A DNA stretch of 64,000 bases from Aphanomyces cochlioides (lineage: Eukaryota; Oomycota; Saprolegniomycetes; Saprolegniales; Verrucalvaceae): positions 310,001-374,000 of the forward strand of contig JAHQRK010000006.1 in assembly GCA_019828595.1 (NCBI GenBank). The letters are read 5' to 3'. Shown in pieces: positions 31,848-42,130 of this stretch (positions are counted from its first letter, which is position 1; each line of letters starts with the position of its first letter). A program made the translations under genes and the position numbers. The notes below the pieces were generated by a model that was not told where the DNA came from, did not search any database, and saw only the letters and a program-made list of their open reading frames with translations.

Positions 31848-33320
31848 ATCTCATTTTTTTGAGGATCTCTGTAGCATTATTCCAAGAAAACCTCAAACAC
31901 GACAACCAAACTATTTATCAGCCGGCTTAATATCTGACCATATCTACTCAGAGATTTGTTGAGAGGACACGGCCTGCGTCATCATATTCCCAAGATCATT
32001 AATGCATGTTGAGCATGTCCTGTGAATTGAAGCATAAGATAAGACAATCCTCAGCGTCCATGGTCACATTACTTTCAATGATTAACTCGATGATCTTTGA
32101 ATGCATTTGCCATGGTCTCAAGAGGGAATAAAGAGCCATCGGAGAAATCGCTCTAGGTGAAACTTCTTATTGTACCTGGAGATCAATACGATGATATTCT
32201 CACTTGAATATGAAGCAACCGGGGTGCAATATTTGGACGGAGAGTTGCGTCACATGCATTTCAGCCACAGCAACTACTCATCGACGAGTTATATCAGCTG
32301 ATGATAGAAGCTTATCATCAAGGATATGCCCAAGCAGTTGTATGTATTCAAAACAAAATTTCCACTGCTTTCTTTTGGCTTTCATGCTTCACCATGTTCA
32401 ATGGTCAACGATTCAGGCCGCATAAGTCGTAAGCTTAGAAATTGTACATGCTGGGCTGTTGGCGTTTGCAAATGCTCAAAGCCTGTGGTAGATGACAACA
32501 GGGAAGACAGTGCAGCTTTTCGTCCGAGGGTGCTTATGTACGAACGTGTCGTTGCTTGGAAGTTGCTGTTGGTTCAAAAAGTTGATTGAAATCCCAAGCA
32601 AAAATACCCAGGAGTATATCCTAACCTTTGTAATTGAATACCTCTAAATATAAATATAAATTTCAGATATAAGCTATTAAGTTCATGCTCAAGTACCATG
32701 ACGTTAGTTTCCACTTTTGCCTCTTGATGCGGTAATGAGGAAAGGCCGATATCATCCTGCTGGAAAAAATACACAGTTCTTGAATGCTCCTGAGCAAGAC
32801 ACGGAATACTTGTTTCCCGTGGAGTCAAATTGTCGGTGTAATTGCCGAAATGGGCAATGTCTTCATATTGTAATTATGCATTGTAGTTCTGAGCTAAGTG
32901 AACGTCTTTGGAACCCTCGGATGGTCGTAACGTGGTGGAAAATTATTGAGTACAATCAGGATCCTGGGGATAAAATTGAGTGGCAAGTAGCTCCTTGAAG
33001 CTCAAGAGATTAACACTTAAACCATCTTTTTTCTGACAAGTGATCCAACAGTATACTTGAGCATTATAGCAACATATTCATTGTCCTTGTAAATGCAGAC
33101 AGAACTGGCCACGCTTTCATGAAGTCGACACAGGAAACTATGATTCCCTACAGACAAGGTTACTAGGGAATCAACACCATCTGTAGAAAATTGTAATTGT
33201 CATAATTTATATTTTTGTGAACTTACAGCTGTTAGGATTTAGATATTATTGAATTATGGAGTTTACAGCTGGAAGCATGCCACCAAATTAACATTTCCCT
33301 ATTTGACGTCCAAAAGCCCA
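31848..33320. other. intergenic region between paralogs C and D
   Basis: The first about 400 bp are homologous to the 3' flank of copy B. The rest holds no recognised gene; short frames near 32204-32590 and 32717-32998 have no domain features. The promoter of paralog D lies in the AT-rich end (33180-33320). Confidence 0.3.
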
Positions 33321-36044
33321 ATGGGAGTGTCCGAAAGAGCGTCCTCGACAGGCGGATTGATGGCAAATGTCCTTCAAGTGGCGGAGACAATCATGGATTC
33401 CGTCGATCCAAACATTCGTCCGGCACTTGGGGCGGCCACAAGCATTCTTCGGCTGGTCGATACCTTCCAAACCAATCGGGAAGACCTGCAGTTTACAGCC
33501 ACTCTGGTCGCCGAGCTCACGAAGTCCATTATGGAAGGGAAAACGACAGCTGGATGGAAGCAAGAAGATATTTCGTTTCTTACGAGCACCCTTCAAGGCT
33601 TACATGCGTATCTGGTATCGCTGGAGTCCGACTCGTCGAACTGGATGATTTCAAAGCATGATCAAGCCAAACAAATCGCGACTGCCGAAAGAATCGCCGA
33701 GGAGCTCAACAAACACAACGCACGAGTTGAAAAAGCTGCCTTTGTGCTGCAACTGAAGTTTCAAGTGCGACGCGATATCATGAACGAGGAAACCCACGAT
33801 GCCGTGAAGAAATCCGTCATGGTATTAAAGGGATATAGCGAGCGACTGGACCAAATGAACGAGCACATGTCCAACTACACAAACAAACTGGATGCAGTAC
33901 TTGAAATCGCGATTCAAACCCAGCGGACCAAGGAACAATACCAACACGAGGTGGCTATTCGCAATCGACCTCCAGATCCAGACATGGCTCAATCTCTCGA
34001 ACAACTTCAACTTATCGTTGACGAAAGAGCTCAGAGCGAATGGCGCGGTACGAACGCGCTAGATCTGAAAACGCATGTCCAGAAATGGATGCTACCGTCC
34101 ACACTGGTTGAATTCGACTACACCAAATCTATTGGCCACGGCGCATCGGCGAACGTGTACAAGGGTGTCTACTTTGACAAGCCCGTAGCAGTGAAGTGCT
34201 TTCATGGTATCTTGAGCGCTGACTCCCATGATCTCGAGCGAGATATCGTCCGTGAAATCAAGCAATGGTCTAAAGTGTCCAAGCTCCCTTACGTCTTGAG
34301 CCTCATCGGAGTTTGCACTAAAGTTTCAAGGCCGTTAATCGTGAGCGAATGGTGCCCACATACAATCGTATCGTATGTGGATCAACGTCCTAATCGCCTT
34401 CTTCCCATGGTATACGAATTTATTTGCGGCTTGGCTTCAATTCATGAACACGGCGTGGTCCACCGTGACTTGAAGGGCTCGAATGTCCTCGTCACGGAGC
34501 AAAACCACGTTGCCATCACAGACTTTGGCTTAAGCAAGTCAACACTCACAACAATGTCTCGGATCTCCAATATTGCCCCCACTGGCTACGTGATCAACTG
34601 GTCCAGCCCAGAAATGCGATTTCAAGCTCGAAGAGCTGGCCCACCGGCTGATATCTGGTCCTTCGCAATGACCGTGTACCAATTGCTGTCAAAAGAAGTC
34701 CCCTACCAAGGGCGTGCCGTGTTTGACATTGAAAATGCTCTGCGCTCAGACGATGATCGACCTCGTCGTCCTGCAAATTTAAATCCAGCTTTGGATCATC
34801 TCTGGAAACAATTGGAAAGATGCTGGTTGAAAGATCCTAAAGAACGACCGACTGCTCAAGAATTTCAGAAGTTTATGGAAGACACTTACAACGCCAACAG
34901 CGAGCCAAATATGCCACCCATGTCGACGGGCAGTCTATTTATTCTCGTGAGTTGTGCCAAGGGTCTCCGCAATACACAGATTTTTGGAACGCAAGACCCG
35001 TATGTGGAAATTACTTTCAATGGAAAGAAGTATATTACGCCAACGCATGACAATGGTCACACTGCGCCATACTGGGATTCTTTACTCGAAGTGACAGCTC
35101 CTCCAAAGCTTGACATGAACCAGTCTATCACCGTTCGCGTCATGAACGAAAACTGGAAGTTCTTGGGCCACAACGAAATTGCCTCTGTAGTGACTTTAAC
35201 AATTGGCCAACTTCTCGAAGCCACAAGACAAAACCAAGAGAAGAGCACGATGGGAGCCAAGGGCTGGTTCAGATTACATCCCAAGGGACATATCCTCATC
35301 GATGCTTTCTTGACAAATCAATACGAGTCTATGCCGAAACCTTCAACACGTGTCACGATGAAACACATTTGTGCAGTCGAAGGAGCCGAAGATGCTGTGG
35401 ACGAAGTCGAAGGCTCATCTATTGTCAAATCTACAGTGTGTGCCCTGGGTCCCTTTGGTTCCGGTAAATCTACATTGATTAACTCCATCTTTGGCCATGA
35501 AGTGTGCGAATCTGACCTCTGGGGGGGATGTACGCAAGATATCAAAATTGTTGGCGATGCTATGAAGCTTACGCTTGTCGACACACCGAGCTATCCGTTT
35601 GAAGGAGACAATACAAAGCTCAATCGTGCGTTGATGAAATGCCGCGTGGCTGTTCTTGTATTTGAAAAGCGAGTGGCGGAAGTTTTGAAACTCGCCAAGA
35701 TGGCAATCGCTGCTGGCTGCTCGCTTGTTTTCGTCAGAAGTAAGCGCGAATTGTTACCACTCGTGTGCAAAGATCAGCATCCTGCCAATTTATCCAACCT
35801 AGTGGCTTTGACTCTCAAGAAAGATCACACTGACATTGAGCAACTCCTTGGTGTCACCGAATTCCCAAACTTTTACATCGACGCACTCGCTGCCCTTCAA
35901 GCTCGGTTACCTGATGGTCAACCACTCAAGAAAGAACTTCTCCAGGCTTGGATTGACATGTTGACAGCAATCTGGAGAGCCAGCGGCATTCCTGTCGAAA
36001 GCTCGATGCGACTTGACCTCAAAGAAAGTGTTCCTTACCTGTAA
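33321..36044 (+). CDS. paralog D: helical bundle-kinase-C2-GTPase fusion, full kinase motifs
   Basis: This is an intact intronless gene of 907 aa beginning MGVSERASST; the open frame continues 72 nt upstream, but the paralogs support this start. The N-terminal helical bundle (about 1-265) has FQTNREDLQFTATLVAEL. The kinase (about 268-525) is the only one of the four with the full set: a glycine loop (GHGASANVYKG), VAVK (K292), HRDLKGSN (D383) and DFG (D401). Active TKL-type Ser/Thr kinase activity is therefore plausible. The C2 domain (about 540-665) has FGTQDPYVEI and MNENW. The GTPase has GPFGSGKS (710-717, K716), VDTPSYPF and VRSKREL (RSKRE rather than RNKRE). It is probably the functional reference copy of the array. 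Confidence 0.93.
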   Translation: MGVSERASSTGGLMANVLQVAETIMDSVDPNIRPALGAATSILRLVDTFQTNREDLQFTATLVAELTKSIMEGKTTAGWKQEDISFLTSTLQGLHAYLVSLESDSSNWMISKHDQAKQIATAERIAEELNKHNARVEKAAFVLQLKFQVRRDIMNEETHDAVKKSVMVLKGYSERLDQMNEHMSNYTNKLDAVLEIAIQTQRTKEQYQHEVAIRNRPPDPDMAQSLEQLQLIVDERAQSEWRGTNALDLKTHVQKWMLPSTLVEFDYTKSIGHGASANVYKGVYFDKPVAVKCFHGILSADSHDLERDIVREIKQWSKVSKLPYVLSLIGVCTKVSRPLIVSEWCPHTIVSYVDQRPNRLLPMVYEFICGLASIHEHGVVHRDLKGSNVLVTEQNHVAITDFGLSKSTLTTMSRISNIAPTGYVINWSSPEMRFQARRAGPPADIWSFAMTVYQLLSKEVPYQGRAVFDIENALRSDDDRPRRPANLNPALDHLWKQLERCWLKDPKERPTAQEFQKFMEDTYNANSEPNMPPMSTGSLFILVSCAKGLRNTQIFGTQDPYVEITFNGKKYITPTHDNGHTAPYWDSLLEVTAPPKLDMNQSITVRVMNENWKFLGHNEIASVVTLTIGQLLEATRQNQEKSTMGAKGWFRLHPKGHILIDAFLTNQYESMPKPSTRVTMKHICAVEGAEDAVDEVEGSSIVKSTVCALGPFGSGKSTLINSIFGHEVCESDLWGGCTQDIKIVGDAMKLTLVDTPSYPFEGDNTKLNRALMKCRVAVLVFEKRVAEVLKLAKMAIAAGCSLVFVRSKRELLPLVCKDQHPANLSNLVALTLKKDHTDIEQLLGVTEFPNFYIDALAALQARLPDGQPLKKELLQAWIDMLTAIWRASGIPVESSMRLDLKESVPYL

Positions 36045-36390
36045 ACAGTCCAAGGCAAATTATTATTCCAACTATTTGCCCTATGTCTGTCTACAGCTCG
36101 TTGCAGATTGCTTTCAAAGTTCATCAGTTCGTGACAGAGCGGTGAATTGATGAGTTCTCCCTGGACATCCCCAGCAAAATTAGCACCTACTGTCGTGGAC
36201 CTCAATCTCTATCTACCGCTCATAGAATATTCGCAACCATGTTGGACAAAATCATCGTGGCTCTTTCTTGATTGACGATGAACATATGACTCGTGTGAAC
36301 TTGAAATGATATCCTTCCGATAGACATTTGAGACCTGTGAAATAAAACGCACCAATCACGTTATGCAATCAATTTGGTAGTTTCACTTTT
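36045..36390. other. intergenic spacer
   Basis: This 346-bp spacer lies between paralog D and the ankyrin gene. It must contain the 3' end of D and the promoter of the ankyrin gene. No motif or repeat was recognised. Confidence 0.35.
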
Positions 36391-37426
36391 ATGGAGGACC
36401 CGGCGTCGACGGACGCTTTCATCGAAGCTGCGCAGAGAGGACACTTGGAACACATTCAGGAGAAGCTAGCAAGAGGAGTTTCGATCAACGCCAAGCACTC
36501 GGTGAGTTGTGTGTAGAGGCGACAAACGGCTTACTTAGTAGGAGTTGGAGTGGACAGCTCTCCATGCTGCCGCTGCGAATGGACATAGCAGCGTCGTACA
36601 ACTGCTTTTAGAACACAATGCTGACTGCACACTCGTGACGGTTGACTGACTTATTGGCTGTGATCTAATTGTTGGACGTAGAGCAAGAATAAGACTCCAT
36701 TAGCACTCGCTGTCCAGAGAGGACACTCTAGCATTGTCAATGTCCTGAGAGGTTCGCTATGTGTGATCATATTCTCGAGTCATTCCAGCTTAGGCAGTCG
36801 GAAATATACTGCCGATGACTTTGTCGAAGCTGCTCGCCGTGGTGAGCTCGGTGATATCGAAGCCATGCTCTCTTGGGGTATGGCAGTGGACATTCAAAAT
36901 GTGATTTCGTCGTTGCTTCGTGTACTTCACAGTTGCGGATAGAAATATGGCGTGTCTGCTCTTGTCTTTGCAGTCGATCAATCCCATATTGATATCACGC
37001 GCTATTTACTAGCGAATGGTGCAGATCCAAACGGCTCGACGGTATACTCCCCGTGTCGTCGCATTGATAGCCCGCAAATTGCGTAGAGATATGGGACTTC
37101 CGTCTGGCTTACAGCCATCGACAAAGGCAATATCGATATCGTTAAACTCTTTCTTCGGGCTGGAGCAAGCGCTAATGTGACCGATGTACGATCTAAACTT
37201 CGTGCCTTTCGTTTCAAACTATTTGTAGCCTGACGATGGCTCAACACCATTGCATACTGCGGCCTGTCGTGGATATGCTGATATTGCGGCGCTTTTGATT
37301 GAGAATGGCGCTGACAAATCAGCTCAGAATATCGATCAAGACACGCCATACCGCGTGGCAATGAGGAACTCTCAACTCGACGCCGTTTCCAGCAATGGAC
37401 TAACGATGGCTCACCTGCTCGATTGA
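36391..37426 (+). CDS. ankyrin-repeat protein
   Basis: This soluble protein consists almost entirely of ankyrin repeats, a protein-protein interaction fold. Exon 1 is 36391-36501 (MEDPASTDAFIEAAQRGH), and six short introns of about 40-45 bp follow. After splicing, repeats read ELEWTALHAAAANGHSSVV, KNKTPLALAVQRGHSSIV, DDFVEAARRGELGDIEAML, YGVSALVFAVDQSHIDIT, YGTSVWLTAIDKGNIDIV and GSTPLHTAACRGYADIAALL. The stop is at 37424-37426 after MAHLLD. Introns tend to fall at repeat boundaries, roughly one repeat per exon. No other domain is seen, so the binding partner is unknown. Confidence 0.85.
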
Positions 37427-37543
37427 GAGTGGTCAAACCCTTAGATAAATATCACAACCCTACACCCCTAACACTGTTTAACCCCGATGGATATAAACCT
37501 TTGCACCCCTTGATTTATTATTTTCAAAGTGACAGAATTGATC

Positions 37544-38247
37544 ATGACAACACGGTACGACGTGAAGGATGGCGACTTTAGCGCGTATCTCGTGGGGACG
37601 TGGAAGAGAACGCTTGAATGGAGAAACTTTGGATCGACCTTTAGCCATATCCGAACCACTAACAATGTGGTGGTGATCGAAGAAGATACATCGGCCGCGA
37701 AACAGCCCAACACGAGGTACGGTCTCCTGTGATTCAAATGGTGTGGTCTAAAGCTCTGTGCAGGTTTCTGAAATGGTCGTTTGGTCGAGGTTTGAGGAAG
37801 AACGAGCTCACGTATGCATACACAATCCAGGTGGGGACTTGAATGGAACAGGAGAGATATTATCTTTGTTAGTTTATTCCAGATGAACAAGGAACCTTCA
37901 TGGAGTGGAGCTTTGAAGGCGTGACGTGTCATGGCTTGTTCAAGCCAGAGTCGAGTGTTGCCATCTTTAACTTCTGCTTGCAAGACTCCATGGTGACAAT
38001 TACGTATCGTATCCTTGATGCCAACAGTATGTATAAACTGGATTACCCATCGTTTCACTGCTTTTTTAGCCATGGCAGTCTGCATTGTCGATGTTGATAG
38101 CGATCATACTCCAACGATTCAATACGGAAACATGTACGCGTCGCCGTCGATCATCTTCCACGTTATCAACCGACATCTCGTAGGTATCGCATTGATCCGT
38201 CCAAGTATCAGTCTGAGGAAATGTCTGTCGACGAGTTAAACAACTGA
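37544..38247 (+). CDS. small beta-rich protein of unknown function
   Basis: Five short exons appear to encode about 173 aa, starting MTTRYDVKDGDFSAYLVG. Splicing is supported by frame restoration: exon 1 ends at 37716 (ACGAG|GTACGG); the next exon opens with FLKWSFGRG; then FIPDEQGTFMEWSFEG after a TTAG acceptor; then MAVCIVDVDSDHTP after the intron from about 38029; and finally YRIDPSKYQSEEMSVDELNN after a 47-bp intron. The pattern GTWKRTLEWRNFGS ... VVVIEE with alternating hydrophobic strands suggests a beta-barrel or lipocalin/FABP-like fold, but no family was recognised. The acidic tail looks like a genuine C-terminus. Confidence 0.65.
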
Positions 38248-38727
38248 ATCAGCAGAGACGCGTGATTTTGGATCTCTTCCTTCTTGTCCACGTCGATTAA
38301 CTTGTTCTGTTCGGTCTCTCGGACGTTCCAATTTGTCGTGCGACAAAGCAGCTCTTCCATCTGACATCATTCCCATCTCATGCCCCTTCATCGTTTCTTG
38401 CGCGATCTAACACATGCGCCAAAGAAGAATCGACGTTTCATATGCGCCAGACCTAGATGTCGATCACAGCACATAGCTTTCCTCGACACTCCTGCATGTC
38501 TTTGTGCACAGCTCGAGTTTCGCGCCGCTGCGAGGTTCATGGAGTGCTCTGGATCGCAGAATCGGTTGATTGCTCCTTGGAAGTTAAAAAATGAATAAAA
38601 AGTAATTAAAATGAATTAAAAATGTGATTTTTTCGCATTTTGAAACCATTTTTTTCTTTTTGGTGAATATTCATGATACTTTGGGTCAGTTCACATTTTT
38701 GACGACAAAGGATCTGCACAAAGGTGA
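38248..38727. other. intergenic region
   Basis: No gene was recognised. The second half is AT-rich (AAAAATGAATTAAAA-like runs near 38590-38640). Confidence 0.3.
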
Positions 38728-38898
38728 ATGGAAGATCCAAAGGCTGCAGCGGCGACAGAGACGCCAGAGACACAAGACGACGACGATGACATTGAGATTG
38801 AGAATTTGACGCCGGAAGAACTTGCTAAGCGCGGTGCAAAAGGAAGGAGAAATGGCGTCACGGGCATCAAACTTACGACGAATCAAGACAAAGAATAG
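38728..38898 (+). CDS. small acidic/basic ORF, uncertain
   Basis: This 56-codon ATG frame starts MEDPKAAAATETPETQ, continues with a run of five Asp and IEIENLTPEELAKRGAKG, and stops at TAG. The acidic-then-basic composition and absence of stops look coding-like. It could be a small hypothetical protein or the first exon of a longer gene. No homology was recognised. Confidence 0.35.
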   Translation: MEDPKAAAATETPETQDDDDDIEIENLTPEELAKRGAKGRRNGVTGIKLTTNQDKE

Positions 38899-40193
38899 CC
38901 CCAATCAATGCTGGATTTGATTGCACTGGCTGCATGTATTGGGAATATCCACACGAGTAACAACAAGCGTAGGCACAGCACCGTGTGCAATGGAAATACG
39001 ATGTCTCGAGCGCGTGATTTAGACGTACACTAGATGGACCAAGGAAGTCTGTTAAATTCATTGTTCATTCTTGATGGGTTGCATGATACTCCAAACAGAC
39101 GACATCACCCTCGCCTGCTAGCTAATCACTGATGCCACCCCTGCAGTCAGCTTGCTTCACCTATCTTGGGTTCACTCTGCATGGCTTGAATCACACTCGT
39201 CCCGCCCCTGACATTGCCACCTCACGCCTTTTCGTTGAAACAGCTCGTTGAATCGCTCGATATTGGCCGATAAAAGCCACATCGCTATAGGTTATCAACT
39301 TCTCAATGCATACAGCAACGATCTTCGTGCTGCATTGATCGAGCCTTCGGACTGGAGCTCTTGATCTTGTTACCTCAAATTATGTTTGCGTGAGCGACAT
39401 GCGGGAAACTTCATTGTCATCTCGAATTTCCTTGAATCCAGCCAGTCCCAAATCTTCACTTCTACGTTGTACTGCGCCATCAATACGTAGATTTTCAACT
39501 CGAGTCTCAAGTGCGCTTTGACCATAAGCTTTTCGAGGTGGTCTTGTATCCCCCGTAAAGTTAAGAAGCCCACTTTAATTCAACAATACTAGCAAGGGAA
39601 CAGTGTTTACGACCTCTCACGTCTTCTAGCAAAACACTAAAAGTACAGTCCACCATACAAGTAGGATGGGATGGGGGGCGAGTCCTCAAGCCAATTCAGT
39701 TTGGGGTGTTTTTCAACTTCATAGGCTACGCGTTTCCACGCGCAGTTGCATGGCTGCGACTCATTGGGGGCGGCCAGCAATTTGGACATTCAGAATTAGC
39801 AAGACCTTCATTTATCGGAATGTATCGACTCATTCAGATCAAGGCGTCTTGGGAACTTGTGCAGAATTGACTTTAAGTCCTAAGATGAGTAAAAGTCGAA
39901 CGACGATTTGTTGGGGCGATTCTCAAACGATTTCCACCCCACCACAATAACTCCAGCTTTCAACGATTTCCCTGATGTGATATGGGCGCCAAGGAGTTCA
40001 CCCATTTTACAATTCATGAGGACATTTCAAAGGCCAAAAGATGGGATCACTCCTATTAATAGTGTCGTCAGTCGTACTTGGGACCAATATTTGTGACATG
40101 TTGAATTAAGGTAATTAAAAAATCCTTCGAACTTCGCCTGTCCGCTTCAAAAGCAACGCGTGCATCATTTTCGAATTTGCGGTCAGTTGCGCC
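38899..40193. other. intergenic region
   Basis: No gene or repeat was recognised in these 1.3 kb. Several frames of 60-95 codons exist on both strands without conserved motifs. The last about 100 bp must include the P5CDH promoter. Confidence 0.35.
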
Positions 40194-42077
40194 ATGCTAT
40201 CCCGTCGGCTGTTTCGTCTGCGTGCATCAGTGGTATCGGCGCGTTTTGCGTCGTCTTCCACCCTTCAAATGCCATCGTGGGCCAAGATTAACCCCGACAC
40301 GGTGTCTGGAGAACAACCTGGTGAAATCCACAACTTGTGTACGTTTTTCCCCTTGAAAAGGTCTTAATCTTACGATTGTCCTTTCTCGTAGTGAATGGTG
40401 AATGGGTCGGCACGAAGCAGTGGGAAGGAATTAAGGATCCTATGACTGGCAAAGTGTTCTTGAATGTTCCACTCACCCAAAAGGACGAACTCCAGCCTTT
40501 TATTGACAATATGCGATCGACCCCAAAGCACGGTCTCCACAATCCTTTCAAGAATGTCGAACGCTATTTGTTGTACGGCGATATTTCGCACAAGGCTGCT
40601 GCCATGTTGCGCGAGCCTCACATTGAACACTACTTTTGCCGCTTGATCCAACGCGTGGCACCAAAGAGCTACGTCCAAGCCCGCAACGAAGTCGTTGTGA
40701 CGCGCAAATTTTTGGAAAACTTTTCCGGCGATCAAGTTCGTTTCCTTGCTCGATCGTTCGGTGTTCCGGGTGATCACTTGGGCCAAATGAGCACTGGACA
40801 CCGCTGGCCTTACGGTCCTGTTGCGCTCATCACGCCATTCAACTTTCCTTTTGAAATCCCTGTCTTGCAACTCTTTGGCGCTTTGTACATGGGCAACCGC
40901 GTCACATTGAAGCTTGATTCTAAGGTGGCTGTTGTCATGTATGAAGCTTTGCGCATGTTTCACGAATGCGGTTTGCCAACCACTGACGTGGATTTCATTA
41001 ACTCGGATGGTCCTGTGATGAACGAATTGCTTTTGAAAGGACATCCAAAGAACACTTTGTTCACCGGGTATATCATTTCCTTCAAGACGAACACTCAACA
41101 TATTTTGTGTTAGATCTTCTGTCGTGGCTGAAAAGTTGGCTACCGAACTTAAGGGCCGTATTAAGTTGGAAGATGCTGGTTTCGACTGGAAGGCAAGCGA
41201 CACATTTCACTCAAATCGAAACTCATGATTGTTTCTCTTTAGATTTTGGGCCCTGACGTCTCGGATGTGGACTACGTCGCGTGGGTGTCGGACCAAGACG
41301 CGTATGCTTGCTCTGGACAGAAGTGCTCTGCTCAATCCATTCTCTTTATGCACAAGAACTGGTAGGATATTATGATGGATATTTTTGCTTATTCGTCATC
41401 CAGGACAAAGGCTGGCTTTGAAGACAAGATTAAAGCTCTGGCAGCTCGCCGCACCTTGGATGACTTGACTGTGGGCCCTGTTCTTACCGTGACGACGAAG
41501 CGCATGCTCGACCACGTTGACAACTTGCTCAAAATTCCTGGTGCTCGCTTGGCTTTTGGTGGCAAGGAATTGAGTACGTCCGCTGCAACATTGCGAATTT
41601 TGACGTCCATATATTTTAGAGAACCATACTATTCCTTCTTGCTATGGTGCAATCGAACCCACGGCTGTCTTTGTGCCTCTCAAGGAAGCCGCCAAGCCTG
41701 AAAACTTTGACTTGGTCACGACGGAAATCTTCGGACCACTTCAAGTCATCACGGAATACGAATCGGATGCCGACGTTGAGACTGTCTTGAGCATGTTGGA
41801 ACGCATGGAAGCTCACTTGACTGCTTCTGTTGTCTCGAACGACATTGCCTTCCAGCAACATATCCTCGCCCACACTGTCAACGGCACGACATACAATGGT
41901 ATCCGTGCTCGTACCACTGGCGCTCCTCAAAACCACTGGTTCGGCCCTGCCGGTGATCCTCGTGCTGGTGCCATCGGTACGCCCGAAGCTATCAAGCTTG
42001 TGTGGAGCTGCCACCGTGAAATTATCAACGACTATGGTCCGATCCAATCCGACTGGACGACGCCCAAGGCCACTTAA
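40194..42077 (+). CDS. ALDH12A1: delta-1-pyrroline-5-carboxylate dehydrogenase, ALDH12 type
   Basis: This is a mitochondrial NAD-dependent enzyme oxidising P5C/glutamate semialdehyde to glutamate, the last step of proline breakdown. Six exons (40194-40338, 40392-41067, 41114-41192, 41243-41361, 41404-41573, 41620-42077) join to 548 aa. The N-terminus MLSRRLFRLRASVVSARFAS is Arg/Ser-rich without acids, consistent with a mitochondrial presequence. The catalytic Cys lies in CSGQKCSAQS; the upstream block KLEDAGFDWKILGPD is characteristic of plant and protist ALDH12 rather than animal ALDH4. PYGPVALITPFNFPFEIP is the usual substrate/cofactor stretch. Intron 3 (41193-41242) starts with GC instead of GT. 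It is convergent with the desaturase gene (53 bp between stop codons). Confidence 0.95.
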
Positions 42078-42130
42078 CTGTAAGTCCACGACAGATGATG
42101 TAAACGATTAAGGATGCATTTATAAATATT

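Noticed and set aside
37468..38085. 205-codon minus-strand frame
   Set aside because: It overlaps a spliced plus-strand gene whose exons join in frame and end in a natural C-terminus; the minus frame has no motif.
40370..41203. 277-codon minus-strand frame
   Set aside because: Antisense of the P5CDH exon 2; the sense strand is an unambiguous aldehyde dehydrogenase.
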